From assembly GCF_000440115.1 (NCBI RefSeq), contig NZ_ALMY01000081.1:1-64000 (forward strand): DNA of 64,000 nucleotides. Direction: 5' to 3'. The DNA is from Streptococcus suis YS56 (GTDB lineage Bacteria; Bacillota; Bacilli; Lactobacillales; Streptococcaceae). The notes under the pieces were generated by a model. The model was not told the origin of the DNA and ran no database searches. It saw only the letters and a program-made list of their open reading frames with translations. Position 1 is the stretch's first letter, and every line of letters starts with the position of its first letter. The position numbers and the translations under genes were made by a program. Of the stretch, positions 52,857 through 61,093 are shown piece by piece.

Positions 52857-53627
52857 CTATGTTGAAGAACTACAAAAAACTTTAATATCACAATATTTAT
52901 TATTCTCCAATTTCTTAACAGTTAGCCAATAAAAAATCAAACTAAAGACGACATTAACTACTAGAAAAATCATCATATCGCTCAACGACATATCTTCAAG
53001 CGAGCGACTACGAAGTGCAATCATTGGTTGAGAGTATGGGAAAAATTTCGTAAAACTTTCATTGATAAAAATTAATACAAAATTAAGCATACTACCTATC
53101 GTCGCAATTCCAATTCCCTTACTGAAATTTCGTGTTTTTACAGTGATATAGGATTGGAGTGTAATAATTGGGAAGGAAGACAAGAGCGATAAAACAATCC
53201 ATTTAACATGAGTTGCTAAACTAAGGTCAAATGAAATACCACCAATTGTTGCTACAACAATAAAAATCAGCAACAACAAGAGTTGTATTGGAACTATAAT
53301 GAGAAAACTGCTCATTAATTTTCCTAAATATAATTTCCTCATAGAAACTTGATTAGCCTTTAACATGTCAAGAGTTTTTCGCTCAAATTCAGGAACAAGT
53401 AATAGACCTGCAATAATGGCTAACATAGGAGGATAAAGCAAGGTACTGTTATAAAAGGTCAGTTGACCCCAGAGAACCAAAGATTGAGTCCCTTCAACTA
53501 AAACCTCACGATTCGCAAAATAGACACCCAACCCAATAAAACTAGAAAAACTTAGAAAAGAAATTCCAATGACAAATAGTTGAATCTTTCTCGCTTTTTT
53601 CCACTCAGCAAAGAAATAATCATTCAT
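52857..53627 (-). CDS. LanG-like ABC transporter permease
   Basis: 256 residues with six predicted helices, an N-terminal MNDYFFAEWKKARKIQLF cytosolic start and QVSMRKLYLGKL in a middle loop, in the ABC-2 type 6-helix immunity permease style. No ATP motif is present. It pairs with the permease at 53629-54375 and the ATPase at 54377. It may protect against a lantibiotic; specificity unknown. Confidence 0.8.
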   Translation of the reverse strand: MNDYFFAEWKKARKIQLFVIGISFLSFSSFIGLGVYFANREVLVEGTQSLVLWGQLTFYNSTLLYPPMLAIIAGLLLVPEFERKTLDMLKANQVSMRKLYLGKLMSSFLIIVPIQLLLLLIFIVVATIGGISFDLSLATHVKWIVLSLLSSFPIITLQSYITVKTRNFSKGIGIATIGSMLNFVLIFINESFTKFFPYSQPMIALRSRSLEDMSLSDMMIFLVVNVVFSLIFYWLTVKKLENNKYCDIKVFCSSST

Positions 53628-53628
53628 C

Positions 53629-54375
53629 TTAATTTCCTCTCTTTCTTAAGATTAAACTTGACAAAAGGTAAAGTACTAAGCAGTAAATGACATAATATGC
53701 GAATTTTCCAAGTAACTGATTATCTAAACTATAAGTGAATGCTCCATCACCAAGGAATTGATATTTATATGGTGCAAGACTTCCTGAACCCGTGATTGGA
53801 TTAAGTAAACTAGTAAAGCTGTAACTTTTTGGGTTTAAGATAATTCCTAGAAAACCACCTAAAAGCCCCAGAGCTAGCAGAATCCCTTGCTTTTCAAGAA
53901 TCATGGCCAAGGTCAGATAAAGGCAAATCAATGAAAATATTGCAAGTATCTGCCCAATAAACTGAATACTAATAATCTGTAAAGAAATAGAAATTCCTGC
54001 CTGTGTTCCGAAAAGATATATTATTAAGATTTCGATAGCAGACATAATACTAAAGGAAAACACCATAAATAAAAATTTTTCACGAAAAATAGCTGTTAGG
54101 CTTTGACCGTTAGCTATCTGAAGTTTAAAGGTTTGCCCTTCACGTTCATTCCCTACAATTCGACTAGCAAACACACAAACTGCAATTGGAAGCATAAGTA
54201 GATTGACATTTTGATTACTAAACAGGGTTCCGGTCATTCTTAACTCTGGATGTGAAGACAGAGCAGACATAAAGGTTGCAATATTCCAAAGTGTTGCCAC
54301 CAACATCAAAACAGTGACAATTGAAATAGATTTCGTCCGTCTACTCTTTAACCATTCAATATAAATACCTTTCAT
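53629..54375 (-). CDS. LanE-like ABC transporter permease
   Basis: 248 residues, six predicted helices, starting IEWLKSRRTKSISIVTVLMLVATLWNI. The GNEREGQTFKLQIANG loop is typical of LanE/BcrB-type permeases. It is 1 nt from the next permease and directly follows the ATPase gene. With the ATPase it forms a LanFEG-type exporter. Confidence 0.8.
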   Translation of the reverse strand: MKGIYIEWLKSRRTKSISIVTVLMLVATLWNIATFMSALSSHPELRMTGTLFSNQNVNLLMLPIAVCVFASRIVGNEREGQTFKLQIANGQSLTAIFREKFLFMVFSFSIMSAIEILIIYLFGTQAGISISLQIISIQFIGQILAIFSLICLYLTLAMILEKQGILLALGLLGGFLGIILNPKSYSFTSLLNPITGSGSLAPYKYQFLGDGAFTYSLDNQLLGKFAYYVIYCLVLYLLSSLILRKRGN

Positions 54376-54376
54376 C

Positions 54377-55279
54377 TTACACCTCCTTTGTTAGTTGCAA
54401 GAAAATGTCCTCTAGTGTTTCGCTTTCTCTGACTACTCGGAAAATACGATAGCCATTTCCTGTTAGATAGCTAACAAGATCTGCCAACTTGCTGTTTTCC
54501 ATATTACTTAGCCTAACATGACTAGTAGATGCACCTAAAACCTCTACTGTTCCCAGTTCAACTAAGGTCTGAACAATGTTAGTTTGTGAAAAATCACCGC
54601 CAATTTCAATCCAGGTGTTAGATTTTATAGCTTCAATCTCTCCCTCATAAACTAGACGACCATGATTGATAATACCCACTCGATCTGCAATGTGTTCAAT
54701 TTCTGGAAGAATATGACTGGAAATAAAGACTGTCAGCCCCTTTTCTTTGGCTAACTTGACAATCAATTCACGAATTTCATGGATACCTGCTGGATCAAGA
54801 CCATTAGTAGGCTCGTCTAATAATAAGATTTTAGGCTTTTTTACTAGCGCAAACGCTAAAGCTAGACGTTGTTTCATGCCAAGAGAATAAGCCTTAACTA
54901 ATTTTTTTCGATTTTTTTCATCAGCTAATCCAACGAGTTCTAATGTTGGCCAAATATCATCCTTATCAAATCCTACCATTTTCTGAAATACTAAAAGGTT
55001 CTCATAACCTGTCAAATTAGGATAGTAGGAAGGTTCTTCAATCATAGAACCAATTTGGCTGAGGTAGGTTTTGTCTTTTTCGATATCTTGTCCATTAACC
55101 AAGATTTTTCCTGAAGTAGGAGAAACTAAAGACAAAATCATTTTCATCGTAGTTGTCTTACCTGCACCATTTGGTCCAAGAAAGCCGTAGATTTCTCCTG
55201 CTCGTACAGTAATCTTTTCAATATCTACGGTAGTAATATCTTTGTAAACTTTTTCTAAATGATTGATTTCTAATAGCAT
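54377..55279 (-). CDS. LanF/BcrA-like ABC transporter ATP-binding protein
   Basis: 300 residues from the ATG at 55279; another in-frame ATG at 55306 overlaps the lipoprotein gene. Walker A GPNGAGKTTTMK, signature YSLGMKQRLALA and [14 protein letters not shown] are present, and the C-terminal ~70 residues are the BcrA-type extension. The first 12 residues are the same as in BceA because of a 36-bp repeat (55244-55279 and 52754-52789). It powers the LanEG-like permeases. Confidence 0.88.
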   Translation of the reverse strand: MLLEINHLEKVYKDITTVDIEKITVRAGEIYGFLGPNGAGKTTTMKMILSLVSPTSGKILVNGQDIEKDKTYLSQIGSMIEEPSYYPNLTGYENLLVFQKMVGFDKDDIWPTLELVGLADEKNRKKLVKAYSLGMKQRLALAFALVKKPKILLLDEPTNGLDPAGIHEIRELIVKLAKEKGLTVFISSHILPEIEHIADRVGIINHGRLVYEGEIEAIKSNTWIEIGGDFSQTNIVQTLVELGTVEVLGASTSHVRLSNMENSKLADLVSYLTGNGYRIFRVVRESETLEDIFLQLTKEV

Positions 55280-55298
55280 AATAATGATACCTAATTTC

Positions 55299-55682
55299 TT
55301 ATTCATTGTCTAAATCAACTTGGTCAAGAACTTCTTGATAGTTGATACGGTCTGATTCAGCAATATTATCTTCTAAATCTATCTTATAATAACCATCCTG
55401 GACACCGATGGCCCATTCCTTGCTGGAGGTTATATAGAGATTATTCAAGGACACTGTTTTTTTCACTGAACCCTCTTCTTTGACAACAGGCCATTCCATA
55501 AACTTGACTTCTGTTTCTCGAATATTATCTTCGGCAACTGCTACTTTGCTAACGGCATAGTCTTTTCCCTTGTAATGGAAAGTTTGATAACCCTCATCAA
55601 AGCTAAGGCCTGCTGAAGAGGAAGAACAAGCGGTTAGCATTATACTGCCCAAAGCCAGCAAGCCAAATACTTTCTTTTTCAT
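55299..55682 (-). CDS. small lipoprotein of the LanI type
   Basis: 127 residues. The signal peptide ends in LTAC (Cys about residue 19), followed by a short Ser-rich linker and a compact acidic domain. AGGGAGGAAACT precedes the ATG. It lies first among the transporter genes, in the position of lantibiotic-immunity lipoproteins; the sequence match to known LanI proteins cannot be claimed. Confidence 0.75.
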   Translation of the reverse strand: MKKKVFGLLALGSIMLTACSSSSAGLSFDEGYQTFHYKGKDYAVSKVAVAEDNIRETEVKFMEWPVVKEEGSVKKTVSLNNLYITSSKEWAIGVQDGYYKIDLEDNIAESDRINYQEVLDQVDLDNE

Positions 55683-55694
55683 AGTTTCCTCCCT

Positions 55695-55835
55695 CTAGTA
55701 TGCCATAAATCGCATCGTTTGCAAATCAAGTGCTAGCTCCTCTAAAAATTCTGCTTGTTCCAAGAGTTCAGCCTTTTCTTTTTCTGAGAATACCTTTTCT
55801 TCGATTCTCTTTGCTTGTAAAAATTTGAATGACAT
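55695..55835 (-). CDS. 46-aa acidic/basic peptide upstream of the lipoprotein
   Basis: MSFKFLQAKRIEEKVFSEKE begins a 46-residue product that continues KAELLEQAEFLEELALDLQT and ends MRFMAY. AAGAAGGAA precedes the ATG. It is probably one amphipathic helix; no Cys and no double-Gly leader, so not a lantibiotic precursor. It is the first gene of the transcript from the promoter at 55868 and could be a regulator or small protein. Confidence 0.55.
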   Translation of the reverse strand: MSFKFLQAKRIEEKVFSEKEKAELLEQAEFLEELALDLQTMRFMAY

Positions 55836-55867
55836 ATGATTTCCTTCTTTCAATTTCTTATGAGTCT

Positions 55868-55928
55868 ATTATAGAAAATATTCCTCCTGCACTCTCTTAC
55901 AGTTCTGATTAAAAAACTTACAGCTTTG
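55868..55928 (-). promoter_or_regulatory. Activator-type promoter with 21-bp-spaced direct repeats
   Basis: TATAAT on the minus strand (55873-55868) has no good -35. Plus-strand CTTACAG(T/C)T(C/T)TG occurs at 55896-55907 and 55917-55928, exactly 21 bp apart. This is typical of an activator binding one helix face, as with LytTR or OmpR-type regulators. Confidence 0.6.
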
Positions 55929-55974
55929 TAAGGAAAGAAAAAAAGACACCATTTCTGGCATCTTTCAATCTAGT

Positions 55975-57141
55975 CTATTTTGTCTCCCCGATAAAGGCAA
56001 TCATGTCGTCTAATTCTTCCTTGCTTTCAGTCACAAGAAGATAGGCGTCATTGCCTTGAAGCTCTGCAAAGGCATCCGGCATGCGTTTGACGGTCTTAAT
56101 CTTGCCAGCAAATCGTTGATGAATATCATCAGCTGAGTGAACATAGTCAGTCGTGTCACGGCGCGTTGCTACCAAGCAGTATTGAGGCTCAAATCGACGT
56201 TCCTCAACTATTCCACCTGTCACTACATTGGCATAATCACGGAAAAGGTCGATAGAATGCGCATAGTTGTAAGCTTCTACAGTGAAGCCACCTGCCATAC
56301 GGTTATTGTACTCAATCGCAATATAATCCTTACCATCTTTGAAAAATTCAATGTGGAAGAAACGCTCTTTCATACCGAAGGCTTTGATAATCGCGCGACC
56401 ATATTTTACTAATTTTGGATCTAGTTCTTTCTCGATGTAGTAAGCATTATCTTTTCTAGATAACATTAGCTCCAGCGGAGTATGAACATAGGTTAGGCCT
56501 GTTTCAAAGACCACGTTACCCTGGCTATCAACCAATCCATCATAGGTTGTGATAATGCTAGAATTGACAAATTTCTCAAAGAAATAAGCTGTTTGACCAT
56601 CCCAGGCTTCTTTAAAGGCTTCTAGGTCAGCTTTTTTAGTTAATTTAAAGGTACCGGATGCCCCAACACCGTTGTCAGGCTTGGCAATCATTGGAAAGCC
56701 AATTGTCTTAACAGCCTTATCAATGTCTTTTTCCGATTTGACAACCATACCTGGAACCACAGGAACCCCTGCTTTGGAGAAATATTTCTTCATTTCAGAC
56801 TTGAATTTTGTCTTTTTAAGATGACTTGGCTTTGCTCCAAAAATATTAAATTGTTCACGGAGTTCGGCATCATTTTCAAGCCAATGCTCATTGTGGGATT
56901 CTACACGGTCAATTGGACCATGCTTGTAAATCAAGAAAGCAGCTGCACGCTTGACCTCATCAATATTTTCCAAATCATTGACACGGAAATATTCTGTAAG
57001 AGCATTACGAAGTTCTTCAGGCAATTGATCGTACGGTTCTTGTCCGATACCTAGAACCGTAACGCCTTCTTTTTTAGCCAATTCAATGCTGAATGGTTGA
57101 AAATTTTCTGGATAAAAAGGTGAAATAACGAGATAATTCAT
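55975..57141 (-). CDS. ATP-grasp domain ligase, unknown substrate
   Basis: 388 residues. The ATP-grasp core is visible: FPMIAKPDNGVGASGTFKL (about residues 153-171), the metal/ATP Glu segment FHIEFFKDGKDYIAIEYNNRMAGG (about 264-287). The N-terminal domain resembles carbamoyl-phosphate-synthase-like ligases. It should form an amide or peptide bond by an acyl-phosphate. AAAGGA precedes the ATG. It is the last gene of an esterase-esterase-ligase operon. Confidence 0.8.
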   Translation of the reverse strand: MNYLVISPFYPENFQPFSIELAKKEGVTVLGIGQEPYDQLPEELRNALTEYFRVNDLENIDEVKRAAAFLIYKHGPIDRVESHNEHWLENDAELREQFNIFGAKPSHLKKTKFKSEMKKYFSKAGVPVVPGMVVKSEKDIDKAVKTIGFPMIAKPDNGVGASGTFKLTKKADLEAFKEAWDGQTAYFFEKFVNSSIITTYDGLVDSQGNVVFETGLTYVHTPLELMLSRKDNAYYIEKELDPKLVKYGRAIIKAFGMKERFFHIEFFKDGKDYIAIEYNNRMAGGFTVEAYNYAHSIDLFRDYANVVTGGIVEERRFEPQYCLVATRRDTTDYVHSADDIHQRFAGKIKTVKRMPDAFAELQGNDAYLLVTESKEELDDMIAFIGETK

Positions 57142-57158
57142 AGGTAGTCCTTTCTAGC

Positions 57159-57905
57159 TTAAAGTCCGATAGAATGAAGGAAGAATGGCATTTGCTTTCT
57201 CCACCAAACCCAGTCGTGGGCCACATCTGTTCCCCATGTATCAAACCATGCTGGGATATTTTTTTCTTCAAATGCACGTTTAAGGTTGAAGAATGAATCC
57301 AATCCATCCTGTTCCCAATCGCCCAAACCTGTGCAGACGATAATGTCAGCTTGACGATATTTGTCAATAAACCAGCCGTCGTTTTGGTTCCAAATGTAAT
57401 CTGATGGTGAGTTTTGATAAACAGCATCGTCATTGCCATAGTCTTGATTGTTGTTGAAGAAACGAGCATCATAGACACCTGAAAGGGCGATGACTTTTGT
57501 GAAAACATCTGGATGTTGCAGGAAGAAGTTTAAGGCATGGTAGGCCCCCATTGAGCAACCAGTCGTCATCATGCCATCGAACCAGCCTGTTTTATGTTTG
57601 ATAAATGGAATCGCTTCTTCAATCACATAGCGTTCGTAGGCGCGGTGAGCCTCTGCCTTATCATGAATGGATTTCCAGTCAGCCAACCAGCTTTCACTAT
57701 CGTAACTCGTTAAGGTGAAAAATTGAACATGACCTGCCTCGATAGAGCCACGGCAAGCTTCAATCATCCCAAAATCTGCATACTCATTGTAAGAACCGCC
57801 TGATGAGGCAAAGACAACAACAGGAATCCCCGCGTGACCATAACGATTTAGATTCATTTCTCGTCCTAGATTCCCAGACCAGTGACTTAAAAATTCTACG
57901 TGCAT
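57159..57905 (-). CDS. alpha/beta hydrolase, enterochelin-esterase-like
   Basis: 248 residues from the ATG at 57905, seven nt after GGAG; an ATG two codons earlier is too close. Nucleophile motif TGCSMGAYHA (Ser about 118) and a late GTDVAHDWVWW holding the likely His. The family hydrolyses ester bonds, for example in siderophores or acylated sugars. It is 17 nt from the ATP-grasp gene and 27 nt from the first esterase. Confidence 0.85.
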   Translation of the reverse strand: MHVEFLSHWSGNLGREMNLNRYGHAGIPVVVFASSGGSYNEYADFGMIEACRGSIEAGHVQFFTLTSYDSESWLADWKSIHDKAEAHRAYERYVIEEAIPFIKHKTGWFDGMMTTGCSMGAYHALNFFLQHPDVFTKVIALSGVYDARFFNNNQDYGNDDAVYQNSPSDYIWNQNDGWFIDKYRQADIIVCTGLGDWEQDGLDSFFNLKRAFEEKNIPAWFDTWGTDVAHDWVWWRKQMPFFLHSIGL

Positions 57906-57932
57906 ATTCATTCTCCTAACTAATTCTTTACA

Positions 57933-58757
57933 TTACCACTTTTCGCTTAAAAAACGCAAGCAATCTGGCAAATAAGCTGCCCAAGCCTCTTCATTATGAA
58001 CCGCACCTGAAACGACTTCCAAGGCGATATTGTCCAAATTCACCCCACCAGCAATCAATTGGCGATAGTAAGTCAGTGAAGACTTGATATAGGCCTGTTT
58101 GATATTACCTGCCATGAGCGTTTTATCTGTATCATCCGCCTCTTCAGTTCCAACATAGATGTAGACCCGTTGGTCCTTGTCTAAGTTTTGACGTTCAATA
58201 TAACGGTCAAACGCTTCTTGATGGAGCCAGTTGGCTGATGAGAAAACTCCAAGACAACCGATTTGGTCTTGGTAGGCCAATCCCATAAATTGTGTGATGT
58301 TGCCTCCTAAAGATGAACCAATCATAGCTGTGTGGGCCTTGTCAGACTTGGTGCGATAGGTCTGGTCTATAAAAGGCTTCACCACATCCATGACAAATTC
58401 GGCATACAAGGTTCCCTTACCTCCGAACTGAATGCCTGGGATTCCCATTTCACTAAACTTCCAAGCAGCATATTCATGCATCCGTTCAGCACCATCATTG
58501 TCAATCGCTACGATAATCATCTTGGCAATATCAGGATTTCGCTTAACAGTTGGAATGACCTTCCATGAATGCCCAGAAAAAGCTTCTTTACTGTATAAAA
58601 CGTTTTGACCATCATGGAAGTAGACAACTGGATAGGTCGTTTCCGTATTTTCTTCGTACCCTTTTGGCAATAAGACACGGACACGACGCTTTCGACCAGT
58701 GAATGGAACATCTAATTCATGGGTTTTCATATCCAAATAAAAATAGGACTTGTTCAT
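57933..58757 (-). CDS. alpha/beta hydrolase-fold esterase
   Basis: 274 residues from the ATG at 58757; an ATG two codons upstream is an alternative. YPVVYFHDGQNV (oxyanion region) and the nucleophile MIGSSLGGNI (Ser about 146) are visible; a late GAVHNEEAW supplies the His. It is related to Fes/IroE-type esterases. It heads the operon and has a promoter with an overlapping palindrome. Confidence 0.85.
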   Translation of the reverse strand: MNKSYFYLDMKTHELDVPFTGRKRRVRVLLPKGYEENTETTYPVVYFHDGQNVLYSKEAFSGHSWKVIPTVKRNPDIAKMIIVAIDNDGAERMHEYAAWKFSEMGIPGIQFGGKGTLYAEFVMDVVKPFIDQTYRTKSDKAHTAMIGSSLGGNITQFMGLAYQDQIGCLGVFSSANWLHQEAFDRYIERQNLDKDQRVYIYVGTEEADDTDKTLMAGNIKQAYIKSSLTYYRQLIAGGVNLDNIALEVVSGAVHNEEAWAAYLPDCLRFLSEKW

Positions 58758-58787
58758 ATACATCTCTTTCTAAACAGTGTTTTTAGT

Positions 58788-58821
58788 ATTATACCATATA
58801 TTTTCTGAAATATTCAGAAAA
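58788..58821 (-). promoter_or_regulatory. Promoter of the esterase operon with a 21-bp palindrome
   Basis: TGg-TATAAT (extended -10, minus strand, 58793-58788). TTTTCTGAA-ATA-TTCAGAAAA (58801-58821) lies over the -35 position. A dimeric regulator is likely. Confidence 0.65.
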
Positions 58822-58896
58822 TTTAGTTATTTTATTACATTATTCTGATTTTCCGAACAATATCCTTACCATTTGAGACTATCTCGTCTTTAGTAA

Positions 58897-58927
58897 AACA
58901 CAAAAGACACCCGAAGGTGTCTCAAAA
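58897..58927 (-). terminator. Terminator after toxin 2, copy of the trmFO terminator
   Basis: GACACC/GGTGTC stem with T-rich tail on the minus strand. 58897-58922 equals 59508-59533 over 26 bases. Confidence 0.85.
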
Positions 58928-59206
58928 TTATTTCAACTTCTTATAAATTTCCGAGCGATGTCCTACATGAAGATTGAGGAGTACCAGTTCTCCATCATCA
59001 ACCACAGCAATAATGCGATAGTTTCCAATACGAAAGCGGACATAGCCAGCTAAATCGCCCGTCAGATACTTTCCAGGAGAACGTGGAAAATCCACATCCA
59101 CCAGATGCTTATCAATCCACCTAGCAATCTGCCGACTAGTTCCCTTATCGAGCTTGTCCATATCTTCGAAGAAACTAGGGGCATAGTCCACACGATACTT
59201 AGCCAT
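58928..59206 (-). CDS. RelE/ParE-type toxin (copy 2)
   Basis: 92 residues. YAPSFFEDMDKLDKGTSRQIARWIDKHL, in parts, YVRFRIGNYRIIAVVDDGELV, and LNLHVGHRSEIYKKLK at the end, the RelE pattern. It overlaps the antitoxin by 8 nt. It is clearly related to copy 1 (RIGNYR and VGHR motifs shared) but not recent. Likely mRNA interferase. Confidence 0.88.
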   Translation of the reverse strand: MAKYRVDYAPSFFEDMDKLDKGTSRQIARWIDKHLVDVDFPRSPGKYLTGDLAGYVRFRIGNYRIIAVVDDGELVLLNLHVGHRSEIYKKLK

Positions 59207-59432
59207 AGCGCTTCATCATTTCTTCGTGACTATAAGTTTTCTTATCGCTGTCAGCCCACTCTTTGTAGGTTTTTTCTGCCTTTACCAGATCGTACATATC
59301 TTCTAATTTTTCTAAAACTGCTTCCCGAATGAAGTCCGTCTTGGTCATGTGCTGACCAGCAGACACTTCCTCGATTAACTGGACCAAATCTTCGTCAAAG
59401 CGCACCGCAATCGGTTTTGATAAGGTTGGCAT
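59199..59432 (-). CDS. RelB/CopG-type antitoxin (copy 2)
   Basis: 77 residues from the ATG at 59432 (GAGAGG eight nt upstream). Ribbon-helix-helix N-terminus PIAVRFDEDLVQLIEEVSAG and MTKTDFIREAVLEKLE; a charged C-terminus (KKTYSHEEMMKRYG) binds the toxin. A consensus promoter with a 19-bp palindrome lies upstream. Confidence 0.85.
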   Translation of the reverse strand: MPTLSKPIAVRFDEDLVQLIEEVSAGQHMTKTDFIREAVLEKLEDMYDLVKAEKTYKEWADSDKKTYSHEEMMKRYG

Positions 59433-59447
59433 TTCTATCACCTCTCC

Positions 59448-59493
59448 ATGTTTACTATGTAAACATTATAGTCTGAAATAGGAAAAATGTCAA
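59448..59493 (-). promoter_or_regulatory. Consensus promoter and palindromic operator of TA 2
   Basis: On the minus strand TTGACA (59493-59488) and TATAAT (59470-59465) are 17 bp apart. ATGTTTAC-TAT-GTAAACAT (59448-59466) overlaps the start point. Confidence 0.8.
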
Positions 59494-59507
59494 TCAACTT
59501 TCCAGAC

Positions 59508-59540
59508 AACACAAAAGACACCCGAAGGTGTCTGATGATA
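59508..59540 (-). terminator. trmFO terminator
   Basis: GACACC/GGTGTC stem, T-rich on the minus side; the 26 bases 59508-59533 recur at 58897-58922. Confidence 0.85.
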
Positions 59541-59551
59541 GTCTAAATATC

Positions 59552-60886
59552 TTAGTAAGCCAAAAACTCTTCCAAGTCCTTGAGGGAACGCTCTGCTATT
59601 GCTTCATAACGCTCCTTCTTATCGCGGATCCGCGGTCCGTCCAGCTCCTTGATGATACCAAAGTTGACATTCATAGGCTGGAAGTGCTTGCTTTCGGTGT
59701 GGGTGATGTAGAATGGCAGGGCTCCGATGGCTGTGGTCTGCGGGAAGATGACTGGGTCTTCGCCACGGAAGCGGCGAACAGCGTTGATACCAGCCACTAA
59801 GCCAGAGGCAGCAGACTCGACATAGCCTTCAACTCCTGTCATTTGACCTGCAAAGAATAGATTTGGATTTTTCTTGGTCGCAAAGGTCTGTTCCAATAAG
59901 TTTGGTGAATCCATGTAGGAATTGCGGTGCATGACTCCGTAGCGGACAAATTCAGCATTTTCAAGTCCTGGAATCATCTGGAAGACCCGCTTCTGCTCAC
60001 CCCACTTGAGATGGGTTTGGAAGCCAACAATGTTGTAAAGGCTACCTGCTGCGTTGTCCTGACGGAGCTGAACAACGGCGTAAGGTGTCTTGTATTCGCC
60101 GTCACGAGGCCCCTTGTAATCTTCTGGATATTCCAGACCAACTGGCTTCATTGGGCCATAGAGCATGGTTTTGATGCCACGTTTGGCCATGACCTCAATG
60201 GGCATACAGCCTTCAAAGTATTTTTCTTTTTCAAAGGAATTGAGCGGTGCTTCCTCAGCTGAAATCAAGGCCTCATAGAAAGCGGTGAACTGCTCCTTAT
60301 TCATCGGAGCATTGAGATAGGCAGCCTCTCCCTTGTCGTAACGGGACTTAAGATACACCAAGTCCATGTTAATGGTCGAGCTGTCCACAATCGGTGCTGC
60401 CGCATCGTAGAAGTAAAAACCGTCGCCACCATTAAGCGCGTGAATTTTTTCTGCCAAGGCATCAGACGTCAAAGGCCCCGTCGCAATGACTGTAATAGCA
60501 TCTTCGGGAATCTCAGTAATCTCGCCACGAATGACTTCAATCAGCGGGTGATTGTGAATTTCATCTGTGACTGCTTGAGAGAAATTTTCACGGTCCATGG
60601 CCATAGCCCCGCCAGCAGGCACACGGTGGGCCTCGCCAGCTCGCATGATAATGGAATCCAAACGACGCATTTCTTCCTTAAGAAGACCGACAGCGTTGGT
60701 CAAACTATCGCCACGGAAAGAGTTGGAACAGACCAACTCAGCAAACTTGTCTGTCTTGTGCTGAGGGGTCGGCTTGACTCCCCGCATCTCGTAGAGTTTG
60801 ACAGGAATGCCGCGTTTGGCAATCTGATAAGCAGCTTCTGAGCCAGCCAAGCCAGCTCCGATAACATTAATGTGGGTTTGAGACAT
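59552..60886 (-). CDS. trmFO: tRNA (m5U54) methyltransferase, folate/FAD-dependent (TrmFO)
   Basis: 444 residues. FAD motif [21 protein letters not shown] in parts at the N-terminus, and [22 protein letters not shown], in parts, the FAD/tetrahydrofolate region. Uses methylene-THF to make ribothymidine in the T-loop of tRNA. A 10-bp hairpin (60920-60943) sits in its leader. It lies downstream of rplL with the empty ICE site between. Confidence 0.95.
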   Translation of the reverse strand: MSQTHINVIGAGLAGSEAAYQIAKRGIPVKLYEMRGVKPTPQHKTDKFAELVCSNSFRGDSLTNAVGLLKEEMRRLDSIIMRAGEAHRVPAGGAMAMDRENFSQAVTDEIHNHPLIEVIRGEITEIPEDAITVIATGPLTSDALAEKIHALNGGDGFYFYDAAAPIVDSSTINMDLVYLKSRYDKGEAAYLNAPMNKEQFTAFYEALISAEEAPLNSFEKEKYFEGCMPIEVMAKRGIKTMLYGPMKPVGLEYPEDYKGPRDGEYKTPYAVVQLRQDNAAGSLYNIVGFQTHLKWGEQKRVFQMIPGLENAEFVRYGVMHRNSYMDSPNLLEQTFATKKNPNLFFAGQMTGVEGYVESAASGLVAGINAVRRFRGEDPVIFPQTTAIGALPFYITHTESKHFQPMNVNFGIIKELDGPRIRDKKERYEAIAERSLKDLEEFLAY

Positions 60887-60919
60887 GAAACTAATACCTC
60901 TAGCCAGAAGATCTGACTA

Positions 60920-60943
60920 CTGTTTGGGAATACCCCAAAACAG
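60920..60943 (-). other. Leader hairpin upstream of trmFO
   Basis: CTGTTTGGGA (60920-60929) pairs with a CCCCAAAACAG segment (60933-60943). No T run follows on the minus strand, so it is not a simple terminator. Confidence 0.5.
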
Positions 60944-61042
60944 AACCTTTCTAAATTTTATACCTCTCCAGTATATCAAAAAATGACCGGAATTGAAAAG
61001 AACTACTCTCATTGTTTGGAAGTAGTAGATTTAGAACCAAAG

Positions 61043-61076
61043 AAAAAACCTACCACATCAAGTGATAGGTTTTCAT
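61043..61076 (-). terminator. Terminator of rplJ-rplL
   Basis: On the minus strand AAAACCTATCAC pairs with GTGGTAGGTTTT across a 5-nt loop, then T residues. Confidence 0.85.
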
Positions 61077-61093
61077 TTTGCTTGGAAACTCTA

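Noticed and set aside
55695-55835. The 46-aa ORF as a lantibiotic precursor
   Set aside because: It has no Cys, no Ser/Thr-rich core and no leader cleavage motif, and no modification enzymes are near.
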